NCBI RefSeq assembly: GCF_004795015.1
Contig: NZ_SSBI01000003.1
Span: forward strand, 62,001-126,000
Reading direction: 5' to 3'
DNA length: 64,000 nt
Source of the DNA: Streptomyces sp. A1277
GTDB lineage: Bacteria; Actinomycetota; Actinomycetes; Streptomycetales; Streptomycetaceae
In this document: one piece after another, positions 27,812-36,040 of the stretch
How the letters are laid out: every line of letters starts with the position of its first letter
Numbering within the stretch: the stretch's first letter is position 1
The notes under the pieces: generated by a model
What the model saw: only the letters and a program-made list of their open reading frames with translations
What the model was told of the DNA's origin: nothing
Databases searched by the model: none
Program-made: the position numbers and the translations under genes

Positions 27812-28423
27812 TCAGTGGCCGCTGACGCGGCCGCGCAGCAGCAGGGACAGTGCCGAGTGCACGTCGTCGATCGAGCGCTCCGGCTGGAACGCCTGCCAGT
27901 CCAGCGCCGCCACCAGCACCATCCCGACCAGCGCCGCCGCCGTCAGCGGCACGTCGATCTCCTCGCTCAGCTCACCGCTCGCCACGCCTTCCGCGATGAC
28001 GCCCTCCACCACGGCGACGGCGTCGCGGCGCACCACCAGCAGGGTGGACTGCCAGGCACGGTTGGTGCGCCACAGCTCGGCCACGTACAGCTGGGTGAAG
28101 GCGGGATAGCGGTCGATGAAGACCAGACCGGCCCGGATCATGGCGTCCAGCGCCTCGACCCGGCTGCCGCCGCGCGCACCGGTCTCCTCGGCCGCCGTCC
28201 GCAGGGACGCGGTGAGCAGCCCGACGCCGTGGCGCAGCAGCTCCTCGAAGAGCTCGGTCTTGCTCTTGAAGTTGTAGTAGACCGTGCCCTTCGCGACCCC
28301 GGCGCGGTCGGCGATCTCGTCCACCGTGGTCGCCGAGAAGCCCTTCTCGGCGATGAGGGTGACGGCCGCTTCGTAGAGCTTCTGCCGGGTGGCCTGGCGG
28401 CGCGTGCTGCTACTGCTTTCCAT
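27812..28423 (-). CDS. TetR/AcrR family regulator
   Basis: 203 aa. N-terminal helix-turn-helix (RRQATRQKLYEAAVTLIAEK, FSATTVDEIADRAGVAKGTVYYNFKSKTELF), then an all-helical ligand-binding domain. The ATG at 28423 has AGGAG almost touching it; a GTG five codons earlier is the alternative. It is the last gene of a leftward operon after an ATPase and a YhgE/Pip protein, and it likely represses that operon from the palindrome at 31362-31375. The inducer is unknown. Confidence 0.9.
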   Translation of the reverse strand: MESSSSTRRQATRQKLYEAAVTLIAEKGFSATTVDEIADRAGVAKGTVYYNFKSKTELFEELLRHGVGLLTASLRTAAEETGARGGSRVEALDAMIRAGLVFIDRYPAFTQLYVAELWRTNRAWQSTLLVVRRDAVAVVEGVIAEGVASGELSEEIDVPLTAAALVGMVLVAALDWQAFQPERSIDDVHSALSLLLRGRVSGH

Positions 28424-28452
28424 GCTCCTGATTCTCACAGGTCCGGGCAGGC

Positions 28453-30540
28453 TCACAGGCTCAGCTCCGGATGCAGCCGCTCCAGCGTCCACATCTGCTT
28501 GCGGCGCGCGGACAGCGCGGTCAGCGCGAGCGCCCCGGTGGTGAAGGCCACGAGGACCGCGCAGCCCTGCCAGACCGGGCCCGGTCCGCCGCCCGTGATC
28601 AGCCGGCGCAGCCCCTCGACGACATAGCTCATCGGCAGGTAGGGGTGGATCGCGTTGAAGAAGCCCGGACTGGTCTGTACGGGGTACGTGCCGCCTGCCG
28701 AGGTCAGCTGGAGCATCAGCAGCGCGAGGACGAGGATGCGCCCCGCCGCCCCGAAGCAGGCGTTCAGCCACTGCACGATCGCCGCGAAGCAGCAGGTGAC
28801 CAGGGCCAGGAATCCGAGCGTCCCGGCGGTGTGCGCCATCCGCAGGCCCGGCCCCAGGTACAGGACGCTCATCAGCGCGGCCACCTGGAGCAGCCCGACC
28901 GCGGCCACCGGCAGCCAGCCCGCGAGGGCGATCCGCCGGGCCGGTGCCCCGGCGGCCAGGGCGCGCCGGCTGAGCGGCTGGATCAGCATGTACGCCACCA
29001 TCGCGCCGACCCAGAGCGAGAGCGGGATGAAGTAGGGCGCGAAGCCGGTGCCGTAGTTGGGGGCGGGGTGCAGCGACTGGGAGGCCAGCCGCACCGGGTC
29101 GGCCATGACCTCAGTACGGGCGTCGCGGTCCTTCTTGCCGTAGTCGGGGATCTTGTCGACGCCGTCGCCGAGGCCCTGGGCGAGCGTGGCGGAGCCGTCG
29201 CTGAGCCGGACCATCCCCTTGTCCAGGCTCGTCGCGCCCTTGTCGAGCTTGCCGACGCCGGTTTTCAGGTCGGCCGAACCGGTCTTGGCCGTGGCCAGCC
29301 CGGTGTGCAGCCGGTCCGCGCCCTTGGCGACCTTGTGGGCGCCGGTGTTGAGCGCGTTGACCTTCTTGACGGCGGCTTCCAGGTCCTCGTCCAGGTGCGG
29401 GGAGCGCGCGGCGAGGGCCTTCGCCTGCTTCTCCAGGGTGGTCAGCTGGGTGCGCAGCTTCTTGAGGTCGCCGTTCTGGTTCTCGACCAGGGCGTTCACG
29501 TCGTCGGCCACGGCCGCGACATCGGCCGCCGCCGTCACGGCACGCTTGAGCGGCGGGCACACGGCGGGGTCGGGGTCCGGCTGCTCCTCGCACCGGGTGC
29601 GGTGGACCTCGGCGAGGTCGTCGGCGGCGGTGTGCGCGGCGCTCGCGGCGGTGGGCGCGGCCTTCACGAGCAGGTCGAGGTTGTCGCGCACGGTCTTGGA
29701 GGAGTCGGCGACGAGCCGGGCGGTGTCCCCGATGGCCTTGCCGTTGTCCTTCAGGAACGGGCGTACGTCGGCGGCGACCCCGTTGACCTTGTCGGCCAGC
29801 AGCTGGGTGCCGTCGGCGACCTGGCGCGAGCCGGTCTCCAGGTCGCCCGCGCCCTTGTCCAGCTTCACGATGCCGCCGGCCAGCTCGCTGCTGCCGGACT
29901 TCGCGTCCTTCAGCCCGTCCGCGAGGTCCTTCGAGCCCTTCTTCGCCCTGCCGATCCCGCTCTCGAGGTCGGCGGCGCCCTTGGCGGCCTTCGCCGTCTG
30001 GTCGTGGAGGTCGGAGAAGCTGATGAAGATCCGGTCGAGGAATCCGCGCGAGGCGTTGGCCGACGCGGCCGTGCGGACCTCGGAGAACACCGTCCGGGAG
30101 ATCTGCCCGACGATGTAGTTGTTCGCGTCGTTGGTACGCACCTGGAGCGCGCCGGTCTCGGGGGAGTCGCCCGCGCTGGAGGCGATGCGCTCGCTGAAGT
30201 CGGAGGGCATGCGCAGCGAGAGGTAGTACGTGCCGTCCTCGACGCCCCTGTCCGCATCGGCGGCGCTCACCTCGTGCCAGGCGAAGACCTTGGAGTCGAG
30301 CAGCTTGCCGGTGATCTCGTCGCCCGCGGCGATGCGCCTGCCGTCGGCGGTGGCGCCCTTGTCGTCGTTGACCAGGGCGACCGGGATGCGGTCCAGGCGG
30401 CCGTACGGGTCCCAGAAGGACCACAGGTACAGGGCGCCGTAGAGCAGCGGGAGCAGCAGCAGCGCGGCGAGGGCGGCGCGCGGCAGCCGCCCCCTGCCGA
30501 AGCGCCTCAGCTCAAGCGCGGCCAGTCTCGGCGAACGCAT
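28453..30540 (-). CDS. YhgE/Pip-domain ABC-2-type membrane protein
   Basis: 695 aa. One N-terminal helix (ALLLLPLLYGALYLWSFWDPYGRLDRIPVALVNDDKG, the Pip signature), a long extracytoplasmic region (about 45-480) with heptad-like repeats such as LETGSRQVADGTQLLADKV and LKTGVGKLDKGATSL, then five or six C-terminal helices of ABC-2 type. Relatives include phage infection protein (Pip) receptors, YhgE and ESX EsaA. Here it partners a degenerate ATPase gene that overlaps its start by 29 bases. Probably an envelope transporter or scaffold; the cargo is unknown. Confidence 0.88.
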   Translation of the reverse strand: MRSPRLAALELRRFGRGRLPRAALAALLLLPLLYGALYLWSFWDPYGRLDRIPVALVNDDKGATADGRRIAAGDEITGKLLDSKVFAWHEVSAADADRGVEDGTYYLSLRMPSDFSERIASSAGDSPETGALQVRTNDANNYIVGQISRTVFSEVRTAASANASRGFLDRIFISFSDLHDQTAKAAKGAADLESGIGRAKKGSKDLADGLKDAKSGSSELAGGIVKLDKGAGDLETGSRQVADGTQLLADKVNGVAADVRPFLKDNGKAIGDTARLVADSSKTVRDNLDLLVKAAPTAASAAHTAADDLAEVHRTRCEEQPDPDPAVCPPLKRAVTAAADVAAVADDVNALVENQNGDLKKLRTQLTTLEKQAKALAARSPHLDEDLEAAVKKVNALNTGAHKVAKGADRLHTGLATAKTGSADLKTGVGKLDKGATSLDKGMVRLSDGSATLAQGLGDGVDKIPDYGKKDRDARTEVMADPVRLASQSLHPAPNYGTGFAPYFIPLSLWVGAMVAYMLIQPLSRRALAAGAPARRIALAGWLPVAAVGLLQVAALMSVLYLGPGLRMAHTAGTLGFLALVTCCFAAIVQWLNACFGAAGRILVLALLMLQLTSAGGTYPVQTSPGFFNAIHPYLPMSYVVEGLRRLITGGGPGPVWQGCAVLVAFTTGALALTALSARRKQMWTLERLHPELSL

Positions 30541-31330
30541 CGGCCGTCCCTTCCTCGTGCGTGGTCGTGACGGACTGCTCGGCCTTCGCCGGCCCTTCGG
30601 CGTCGGTGGTGGTGCCGGACGCGGTGTCCGTGCGCGCGGTGCCGGTGCGTACGGTGACGGCGTCCTCGGGGGCCTCGCTGCAGACGGCCAGCACGGTCGT
30701 GCCGGCGCCGGCCACGGAACGCAGCAGCTCCCAGGCCCCGGCCCGCTCGGCGTCGGACAGCTTGAGGTCGGCGTCGTCCACCGCGAGCAACCGGGGCCGC
30801 CCGATCAGCGCGAGGGCGACGGACAGCCGCAGCGCCTCCAGCCGCTCCAGGTCCCGTACGGCGGTCCGCTCGGCCTTCGGCAGCGTGGCCGGGTCGAGCC
30901 CGGCGGCGTCCAGTGCGGCGTCGATCCGGGCCCGCGCAGCGGCGGCCCGCTCCCGGGGCGACCGCAGCAGGGCACGCACGGAGCCGCCGTAGCGGCGCTG
31001 GAGCAGGACCCGCTCGCGCAGGTGCTCGGCGACCGTGAACGCCGGGTCGAGCTCACTGACCCCCGGCACCGGGCCCAGGGCCGCGACACCGCGTACGGCG
31101 GCGGCCCGGCGCGGCAGGGCGAGGCCCCCGGTCGAGGCTTCGCCCTCGGTGGGACGCATACGGCCGGTGAGGGCGAGCAGAAGACAGGTACGGCCGGAGC
31201 CGGACGGGCCCTCGACCGCGATCAGGGAGCCGGGCCCGGCGTCGAAGGTCACGTCGCGGAAGGCCCAGCCGCGCGGCCCTTCGAGCCCGAGGCCCTCGGC
31301 CCTGACGGCTGCCCCGTGCGGACTGTCCAC
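30512..31330 (-). CDS. ABC-type ATPase-like protein with degenerate motifs
   Basis: 272 aa. The ABC nucleotide-binding fold is recognisable: Walker A region GPSGSGRTCLLL, Walker B region RLLAVDDADLKLSD, then TTVLAVCSEAPEDAVTV. The Walker A lysine is Arg47 (codon 31192-31190, CGT), and no LSGGQ signature is seen where one should be (RDLERLEALRLSVALAL). The C-terminal 40 residues are Thr/Ala/Glu-rich. The GTG at 31330 is the first sensible start. Co-operonic with the YhgE/Pip gene. It may bind nucleotide weakly or act as a regulatory subunit. Confidence 0.82.
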   Translation of the reverse strand: MDSPHGAAVRAEGLGLEGPRGWAFRDVTFDAGPGSLIAVEGPSGSGRTCLLLALTGRMRPTEGEASTGGLALPRRAAAVRGVAALGPVPGVSELDPAFTVAEHLRERVLLQRRYGGSVRALLRSPRERAAAARARIDAALDAAGLDPATLPKAERTAVRDLERLEALRLSVALALIGRPRLLAVDDADLKLSDAERAGAWELLRSVAGAGTTVLAVCSEAPEDAVTVRTGTARTDTASGTTTDAEGPAKAEQSVTTTHEEGTADAFAETGRA

Positions 31331-31361
31331 GGAACCCCTCCCCTTCTGCGGACTTCTTTGA

Positions 31362-31375
31362 ACTGACTGGTCAGT
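31362..31375 (-). promoter_or_regulatory. TetR-type operator palindrome
   Basis: ACTGAC-TG-GTCAGT, 6-base arms around 2 bases, lies 31 bases upstream of the ATPase start. The GAC-N2-GTC core is common in operators of AcrR-like TetR repressors, and the operon ends with a TetR gene. It also lies 133 bases upstream of the divergent HEPN gene. Confidence 0.7.
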
Positions 31376-31508
31376 GCAAAAAGGTAGCCCGAACTCGCGA
31401 TCGAAGCAAAAGCCCAGGTCAGCGACCGATCGAGGTCGATTGTCAGTGGGGGCCGTCACGATGGATACAGACGGCCACGAAGCCGTTACCGAGACAGGAG
31501 GTTCTGTC

Positions 31509-32036
31509 ATGGCCCACTCGTCCGCAGCCGCCGCTCCGCGACGCCGCGCAGACGGCCCTGCTCCCTCACCGACCGGCCCGGCCCAGGATGTCCACCCCGT
31601 CGTCCGGCGCACCACCGCGCCGCCCGCCGCCCTCGATCTCCTCGCCCAGGCCCGCGCCGGCCTGGCGGAGGCAGCTGTTCTCGACGTGCCCAACGAGCGG
31701 TACGCCACCGCACACCTCGCGGCCCTGCGCACCGCAGCGGCCGTCCTCGCCGTCCGGGGACGCCCCGAGACCTCGCGCCGGCGCCGGGAGAGGATCCGCA
31801 GCGCCTGGGAGATCCTGCCGGAGCTGGCCCCCGAGCTCGCCGAGTGGAGCGCCCTCTTCGCCGCCGGCGCCGCCCGGCGGGCCCGCGCGGAGGCGGGGAT
31901 ACCCGGCGCGGCCGGCCGGCGGGACGCGGACGACCTGCTGCGGGACGCGGCGATGTTCCTGCGCCTGGTCGAGCGGCTGCTCGTGCTCCAGCCGGTGCTG
32001 CCGCAGCCCCGCGGGGAGCGGCCCGACGCGGGATGA
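31509..32036 (+). CDS. SAV_6107-type HEPN-domain protein
   Basis: 175 aa. After a disordered Ala/Pro N-terminus (1-38) comes an all-helical domain that I recognise as the SAV_6107 HEPN family: LDLLAQARAGLAEAA, then NERYATAHLAALRTAAAVL, then RRRRERIRSAWEILPEL and DADDLLRDAAMFLRLVERLL. Residues 64-69 (RYATAH) fit the R-x4-H motif of HEPN ribonucleases. The ATG at 31509 has AGGAGG eight bases upstream. No nucleotidyltransferase antitoxin is adjacent; the next gene, 99 bases on, is a methyltransferase. Activity is unknown. Confidence 0.82.
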   Translation: MAHSSAAAAPRRRADGPAPSPTGPAQDVHPVVRRTTAPPAALDLLAQARAGLAEAAVLDVPNERYATAHLAALRTAAAVLAVRGRPETSRRRRERIRSAWEILPELAPELAEWSALFAAGAARRARAEAGIPGAAGRRDADDLLRDAAMFLRLVERLLVLQPVLPQPRGERPDAG

Positions 32037-32135
32037 CGGCGGGGGCGGCGCCAGGCAATAGGGTGGACGGGACCTATCACCTGCGCTGTTCACGCTCCGC
32101 CCCCGCCGGCGGCCCGTGCCGAGGAGTCAACTGCC

Positions 32136-32894
32136 GTGTCGGACCAGCTGCGCCCCCGCGCCTCCCTCCGTACCGCTGTGGTCTGGGAGGTCCTCAAGGA
32201 CGCCCTCGACCGCCGGGTCAAGGCGACCGGCAGGGACGCCCTGGACGTGCTGGACACCGGCGGCGGCACGGGCAATTTCGCCGTGCCCGTCGCCCGTCTG
32301 GGCCACCGGGTCACCGTCGTCGACCCCAGCCCCAACGCCCTGTTCGCGCTGGAGCGCCGGGCCGCCGAGGCCGGGGTCGCCGACCGGGTGCGCGGGGTGC
32401 AGGGCGACATCCTCGGCCTGTTCGACGTGGTGGAGCGCGGTGGCTACGACGCGGTGCTCTGCCACGGCGTCCTGGAGTACGTGGACGACCCCGCCGAGGG
32501 TGTGCGGCACGCGGTCGGGGCCCTGCGCCCGGCCGGCGCCCTGAGCCTGCTCGCCGCCGGGCTGGGCGGCGCCGTCCTGGCCCGCGCGCTCGCCGGCCAC
32601 TTCACCGAGGCCAGGCACGCGCTCGGCGACCCGGAGGGGCGGTGGGGCGAGGGCGACCCGATGCCCCGGCGGTACACGGCCGAACAGCTCACCGGCCTGG
32701 TCGCCGGCGCCGACGTGGAGGTCGGCGCTGTCCACGGCGTCCGCGTCTTCGCCGACCTCGTCCCCGGCGTCCTGGTGGACACCGAGCCCGGTGCGATGGA
32801 GGCCCTGCTCAAGCTGGAGGCCGCCGCCGCCGAACTGCCCGCGTTCCACTCGGTGGCCACCCAGCTGCACGTCCTGGGCACCAAGCGCGGCTGA
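32136..32894 (+). CDS. SAM-dependent methyltransferase
   Basis: 252 aa class I methyltransferase. SAM motif I is VLDTGGGTGNFAVPVA, the acidic residue after strand 2 is in VTVVDPSPN, motif II/III GYDAVLCHGVLEYVDDP, and then AVGALRPAGALSLLAAG. It resembles SmtA/CmoA-type enzymes, but the substrate is not readable. GTG at 32136 (MSDQLRPRASLR). It follows the HEPN gene on the same strand, possibly one transcript. Confidence 0.88.
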   Translation: MSDQLRPRASLRTAVVWEVLKDALDRRVKATGRDALDVLDTGGGTGNFAVPVARLGHRVTVVDPSPNALFALERRAAEAGVADRVRGVQGDILGLFDVVERGGYDAVLCHGVLEYVDDPAEGVRHAVGALRPAGALSLLAAGLGGAVLARALAGHFTEARHALGDPEGRWGEGDPMPRRYTAEQLTGLVAGADVEVGAVHGVRVFADLVPGVLVDTEPGAMEALLKLEAAAAELPAFHSVATQLHVLGTKRG

Positions 32895-33179
32895 GACCCC
32901 CCGGGGGTTACCGGCGGCAGCGCGGTTGATCAGCGACGCAGCGGCAGACGGAGTACGCACCAGCAGCCCCGTTCGGGGTTCCGGCCCCGTATGATCGGGG
33001 TACACCATCCGGCATGACGGATCGGAGGTTGGGGAATCAACGCCTCAGCAGCTGAGCCGTCGTGGCGGCCCGGACTGGCTGATTGGCAATGAGGGCGGGT
33101 TTCACGGGGACGATTCCCTGCCTATCCTGGAAGGGCCGCAAACCGGCCGCCCCCCGCGGCCGACGACGAGGAGGACTCC

Positions 33180-33578
33180 GTGCCGCTCTCGGAGCACGAG
33201 CAGCGAATGCTCGAGCAAATGGAGCGAGCGCTGTACGCCGAAGATCCCAAGTTCGCGACAGCGCTCGAGGGAAGTGGGCTGCGTACGTACACCCGGCGAC
33301 GGGTCTACCAGGCAGTCGCTGGCTTTCTGGTGGGTATCGCGCTCCTCATGGCCGGAATGGTCGCCCAGCAGATCTGGATCAGTGTGGTGGGCTTCCTCGT
33401 CATGCTGGGCTGCGCGGTGCTCGCGGTCACCGGTTGGCGCAAGGCACCCAAGCCGGGCGAACAACAGGCGGTGCGCACCGGCGGTGCGGGCGAGCGCCGG
33501 CAGTCCCGACAGCGCCGGTCCGTGATGAACCGGATCGAGCAGCGGTGGCAGCGCCGCCGTGACGAGCAGGGTCAGTAG
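33180..33578 (+). CDS. DUF3040 membrane protein
   Basis: 132 aa. N-terminal LSEHEQRMLEQMERALYAEDPKFA is the DUF3040 signature; two hydrophobic helices (about 45-65 and 70-88) follow, then a basic C-terminus (RQSRQRRSVMNRIEQRWQRRRD). Conserved in actinobacteria near the dcw cluster (Rv2169c in M. tuberculosis as I recall). GTG at 33180 with GAGGAGG upstream. Role unknown; probably an envelope or division-associated small membrane protein. Confidence 0.88.
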   Translation: MPLSEHEQRMLEQMERALYAEDPKFATALEGSGLRTYTRRRVYQAVAGFLVGIALLMAGMVAQQIWISVVGFLVMLGCAVLAVTGWRKAPKPGEQQAVRTGGAGERRQSRQRRSVMNRIEQRWQRRRDEQGQ

Positions 33579-33604
33579 ACGCAGCAGACGTACACAGCGC
33601 TTAT

Positions 33605-33645
33605 GCGTGAGGGGCGGTCGCGGACATCGCGACCGCCCCTCACGC
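33605..33645. terminator. Perfect 18-bp hairpin
   Basis: GCGTGAGGGGCGGTCGCG and its exact complement flank a 5-base loop, 27 bases after the DUF3040 stop and about 100 bases past the convergent transglutaminase stop. It can serve both directions. Confidence 0.88.
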
Positions 33646-33747
33646 GTGCGGTGGGGATACGGACTCGGTGAAGCGGCGGGACCGTGGGCGTGAAGCGGCG
33701 GGCCTTGAGCCGGGGCGGGGGCGATCCGCCCCGGCCCCGGCCCGGCC

Positions 33748-36030
33748 TCACCCCTCCTGGCGGGACGGCCGGCGGGTCCAGGCCGGGCGGGCCGGGCTGG
33801 GCCTCTCGTCCGCGGCGAGACCCGCCACCGGTCGCGGCTGCGGCGCGTACAGCACCTGCTCCACCGCCCCCGCGACCCGGTGCACCGCGTCCGCCGCGTC
33901 CGTGTCCAGCCGGCCCAGGCGCACCAGCCGCTCGGCGGCCCTGCGCGGGGTCTGCGCCTCGTCCGGCGGGATGCCGTGGTCCCACGCCGTGTCGGTGACC
34001 TCCCGCCACACCGCCAGCGTCCTCGCGGTCGTGTCGGCGGGGGTGCGTCCGGCCGAGGAGCCCAGCCTGCGGGCCCGCGCCCGCAGCCGCCAGCACATCG
34101 GCAACAGGGGCAGCAGCAGGACCAGCACGGCCGCCAGGACGATGCCGAGCACGGTGCCCGCAGGGGTCCCCGTGTCCGTCGGCGCCGCGGCCCCCGGCAT
34201 CGCGCTCTGACCGCACTCGCCCTGCTTGCGCATCTGCGCCGGGCAGCTGTCCGACGCGGACGGGGCGGCCGCCGCCGGCACCGAGGCGTCCGCCTCCGGC
34301 CGGGCCGGGTCCGCCGTGTCACCGGTCGGAGCGTCGGGCAGGGTGTACGACGGGACCGAGCCACGCGTCGGCGTCGGCTCGAAGCGGGTCCAGCCGGTGC
34401 CCTCGAAGTACAGCTCGGGCCAGGCGTGCGCGTCCCGCAGCCCGACCGAGTACGAACCGTCCGACTGCGCGGTGCCCGGGGTGAAGCCCACCGCGACCCG
34501 GGCCGGAATCCCCAGCGTCCGGGCCATCGCGGCCATCGCGAACGAGAAGTGGACGCAGAAACCCTCCTTGTCCTTGAGGAAACGGGCGATCGCGGCGGTG
34601 CCCGTACCCGAACCGACCGAGGTGTCGTACGTGAACCCGCCGTCGGTGGAGAAGTAGTCCTGGAGCTTCACCGCCCGCTCGTAGGCGTTGCCCGCGCCCT
34701 TCGTGACCCGGTCGGCGGTCTCCGCGACCACCTTCGGCAGCGAATCGGGAACCTGGGTGTACTCGCGCAGCAGCTCAGCGGGGACCACGCCCGCACGGGC
34801 CAGCTGTTCCGACGTCGGCTGCACTTCGAGGCTGGTCACCGAGTACTGCGCGCCGCTGGTGGTCTCCCCGTCGTCCCCGACGAGCGTGCGGCCCTCCGGT
34901 TCGAAGCGCCACCGCCCGCCGACCCGGACCTCGGCCGCCGGATAGGGCAGCGGCAGATAGGTCTGCCGGTACGAGCCGGAGGCCGACACGGTCGTTCTGA
35001 CCTCCGTGACCGTGACGGCGGGGGAGAGGCCGGCCGGCGTCGGGAACCGCTTCGGCACGTCCTGCAGCCGGCGCGTCGAGGCCCGCCACTCGTTGCCGTC
35101 GAACCGGTCCAGGGCCAGGATGCGCAGATAGAAGTCGCCCGGGCTGCCGGTGTTGGTGCGGTACGACATGACCTGCCGGTTCTCCGGCTGGTTGAGGTTG
35201 TCCTGCAGCGAGACCAGGGGGTTCACCGCGGAGATGGTGCCGCCCCCGCCTCCCTTGCCGCCCCCGCTGCCCGTACCCGTCAGCAGCCCGCTGTCGAGCG
35301 CGGGCAGCGCCGCCGGCACGACCAGCGCGATCCCGAGGGCCAGCGCGCCGATCCGCCGCCCCGTGCGCACCGGGGCGAGCGCCCGGCCGCCCGAGGCGTC
35401 GGCCCCGGCGGACGAACCGCCGCCCCGGGGTCTCGCAGCCCCCGCGAAGACCCGGCCCCACTGGGAGAGCCGGTCGCGCCCCTCGGCCAGCAGGAGCAGC
35501 AGATAACCGCAGCCGGCCAGCAGGAACCACAGCCAGTCCGTGCCGCCCTCCGAGAGCCCGGCGGCGACCGAGTAGAGCGCCAGCAGCGGCAGCCCCGCGG
35601 GCGCGGCGCTGCGGAACGTCACCGCCAGCGTCTCCACCGCGAGCCCGACCAGCAGCACACCGCCCACCAGCATCAGCCGGATGCCCGGGGTGGCCGGCGC
35701 CGGAATCGCGTACCGGCCGACATCGTCCGTACCGGCCGACAGCAGGTCCGCGAGCTGCCGCACCGACTGCGGCCCGGGCAGCACGCCCGCCAGGGCCTGC
35801 TCCCTCGCGAACGCCACCGTCAGCAGCACCAGCATGACCAGCGCCTGGGCGGCGACCGTCAGCAGCCGGGGCAGCACCCGCCGGCCCAGCGCGCCCACCC
35901 CGGACTGGACGGCCAGCAGGAACGCGGCCTGCACGAGCCAGTTGGCCGGGTCCACCAGTGGCAGCATCGAACAGGCCGCCATCAGCGTCGCCGCGAAGGC
36001 GCACAGCGCCAGCCGACCACGACCGCTCAT
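33748..36030 (-). CDS. TgpA-like membrane transglutaminase-fold protein
   Basis: 760 aa. Six or so N-terminal helices (DUF3488/TgpA_N, about 5-215), an extracytoplasmic region, the transglutaminase core (Cys492 in GFCVHFSFAMAAMARTLGIPARV, His535 in DAHAWPELYF, acidic residue in GWTRFEPTP), a Pro/Ala linker, and a C-terminal helix with a DUF4129-like tail. Catalytic triad intact. I chose the ATG at 36030 with GAGGGGG upstream, ten bases after the DUF58 stop. Together with MoxR and DUF58 it forms a widespread three-gene envelope operon. Confidence 0.9.
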   Translation of the reverse strand: MSGRGRLALCAFAATLMAACSMLPLVDPANWLVQAAFLLAVQSGVGALGRRVLPRLLTVAAQALVMLVLLTVAFAREQALAGVLPGPQSVRQLADLLSAGTDDVGRYAIPAPATPGIRLMLVGGVLLVGLAVETLAVTFRSAAPAGLPLLALYSVAAGLSEGGTDWLWFLLAGCGYLLLLLAEGRDRLSQWGRVFAGAARPRGGGSSAGADASGGRALAPVRTGRRIGALALGIALVVPAALPALDSGLLTGTGSGGGKGGGGGTISAVNPLVSLQDNLNQPENRQVMSYRTNTGSPGDFYLRILALDRFDGNEWRASTRRLQDVPKRFPTPAGLSPAVTVTEVRTTVSASGSYRQTYLPLPYPAAEVRVGGRWRFEPEGRTLVGDDGETTSGAQYSVTSLEVQPTSEQLARAGVVPAELLREYTQVPDSLPKVVAETADRVTKGAGNAYERAVKLQDYFSTDGGFTYDTSVGSGTGTAAIARFLKDKEGFCVHFSFAMAAMARTLGIPARVAVGFTPGTAQSDGSYSVGLRDAHAWPELYFEGTGWTRFEPTPTRGSVPSYTLPDAPTGDTADPARPEADASVPAAAAPSASDSCPAQMRKQGECGQSAMPGAAAPTDTGTPAGTVLGIVLAAVLVLLLPLLPMCWRLRARARRLGSSAGRTPADTTARTLAVWREVTDTAWDHGIPPDEAQTPRRAAERLVRLGRLDTDAADAVHRVAGAVEQVLYAPQPRPVAGLAADERPSPARPAWTRRPSRQEG

Positions 36031-36040
36031 GACCGCCCCC

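Noticed and set aside
27539..27825. Rightward small open frame starting ATGAGTAGCCGC
   Set aside because: No Shine-Dalgarno, Arg/Gly-biased translation, and it runs into the TetR terminator and the antisense of the TetR gene.
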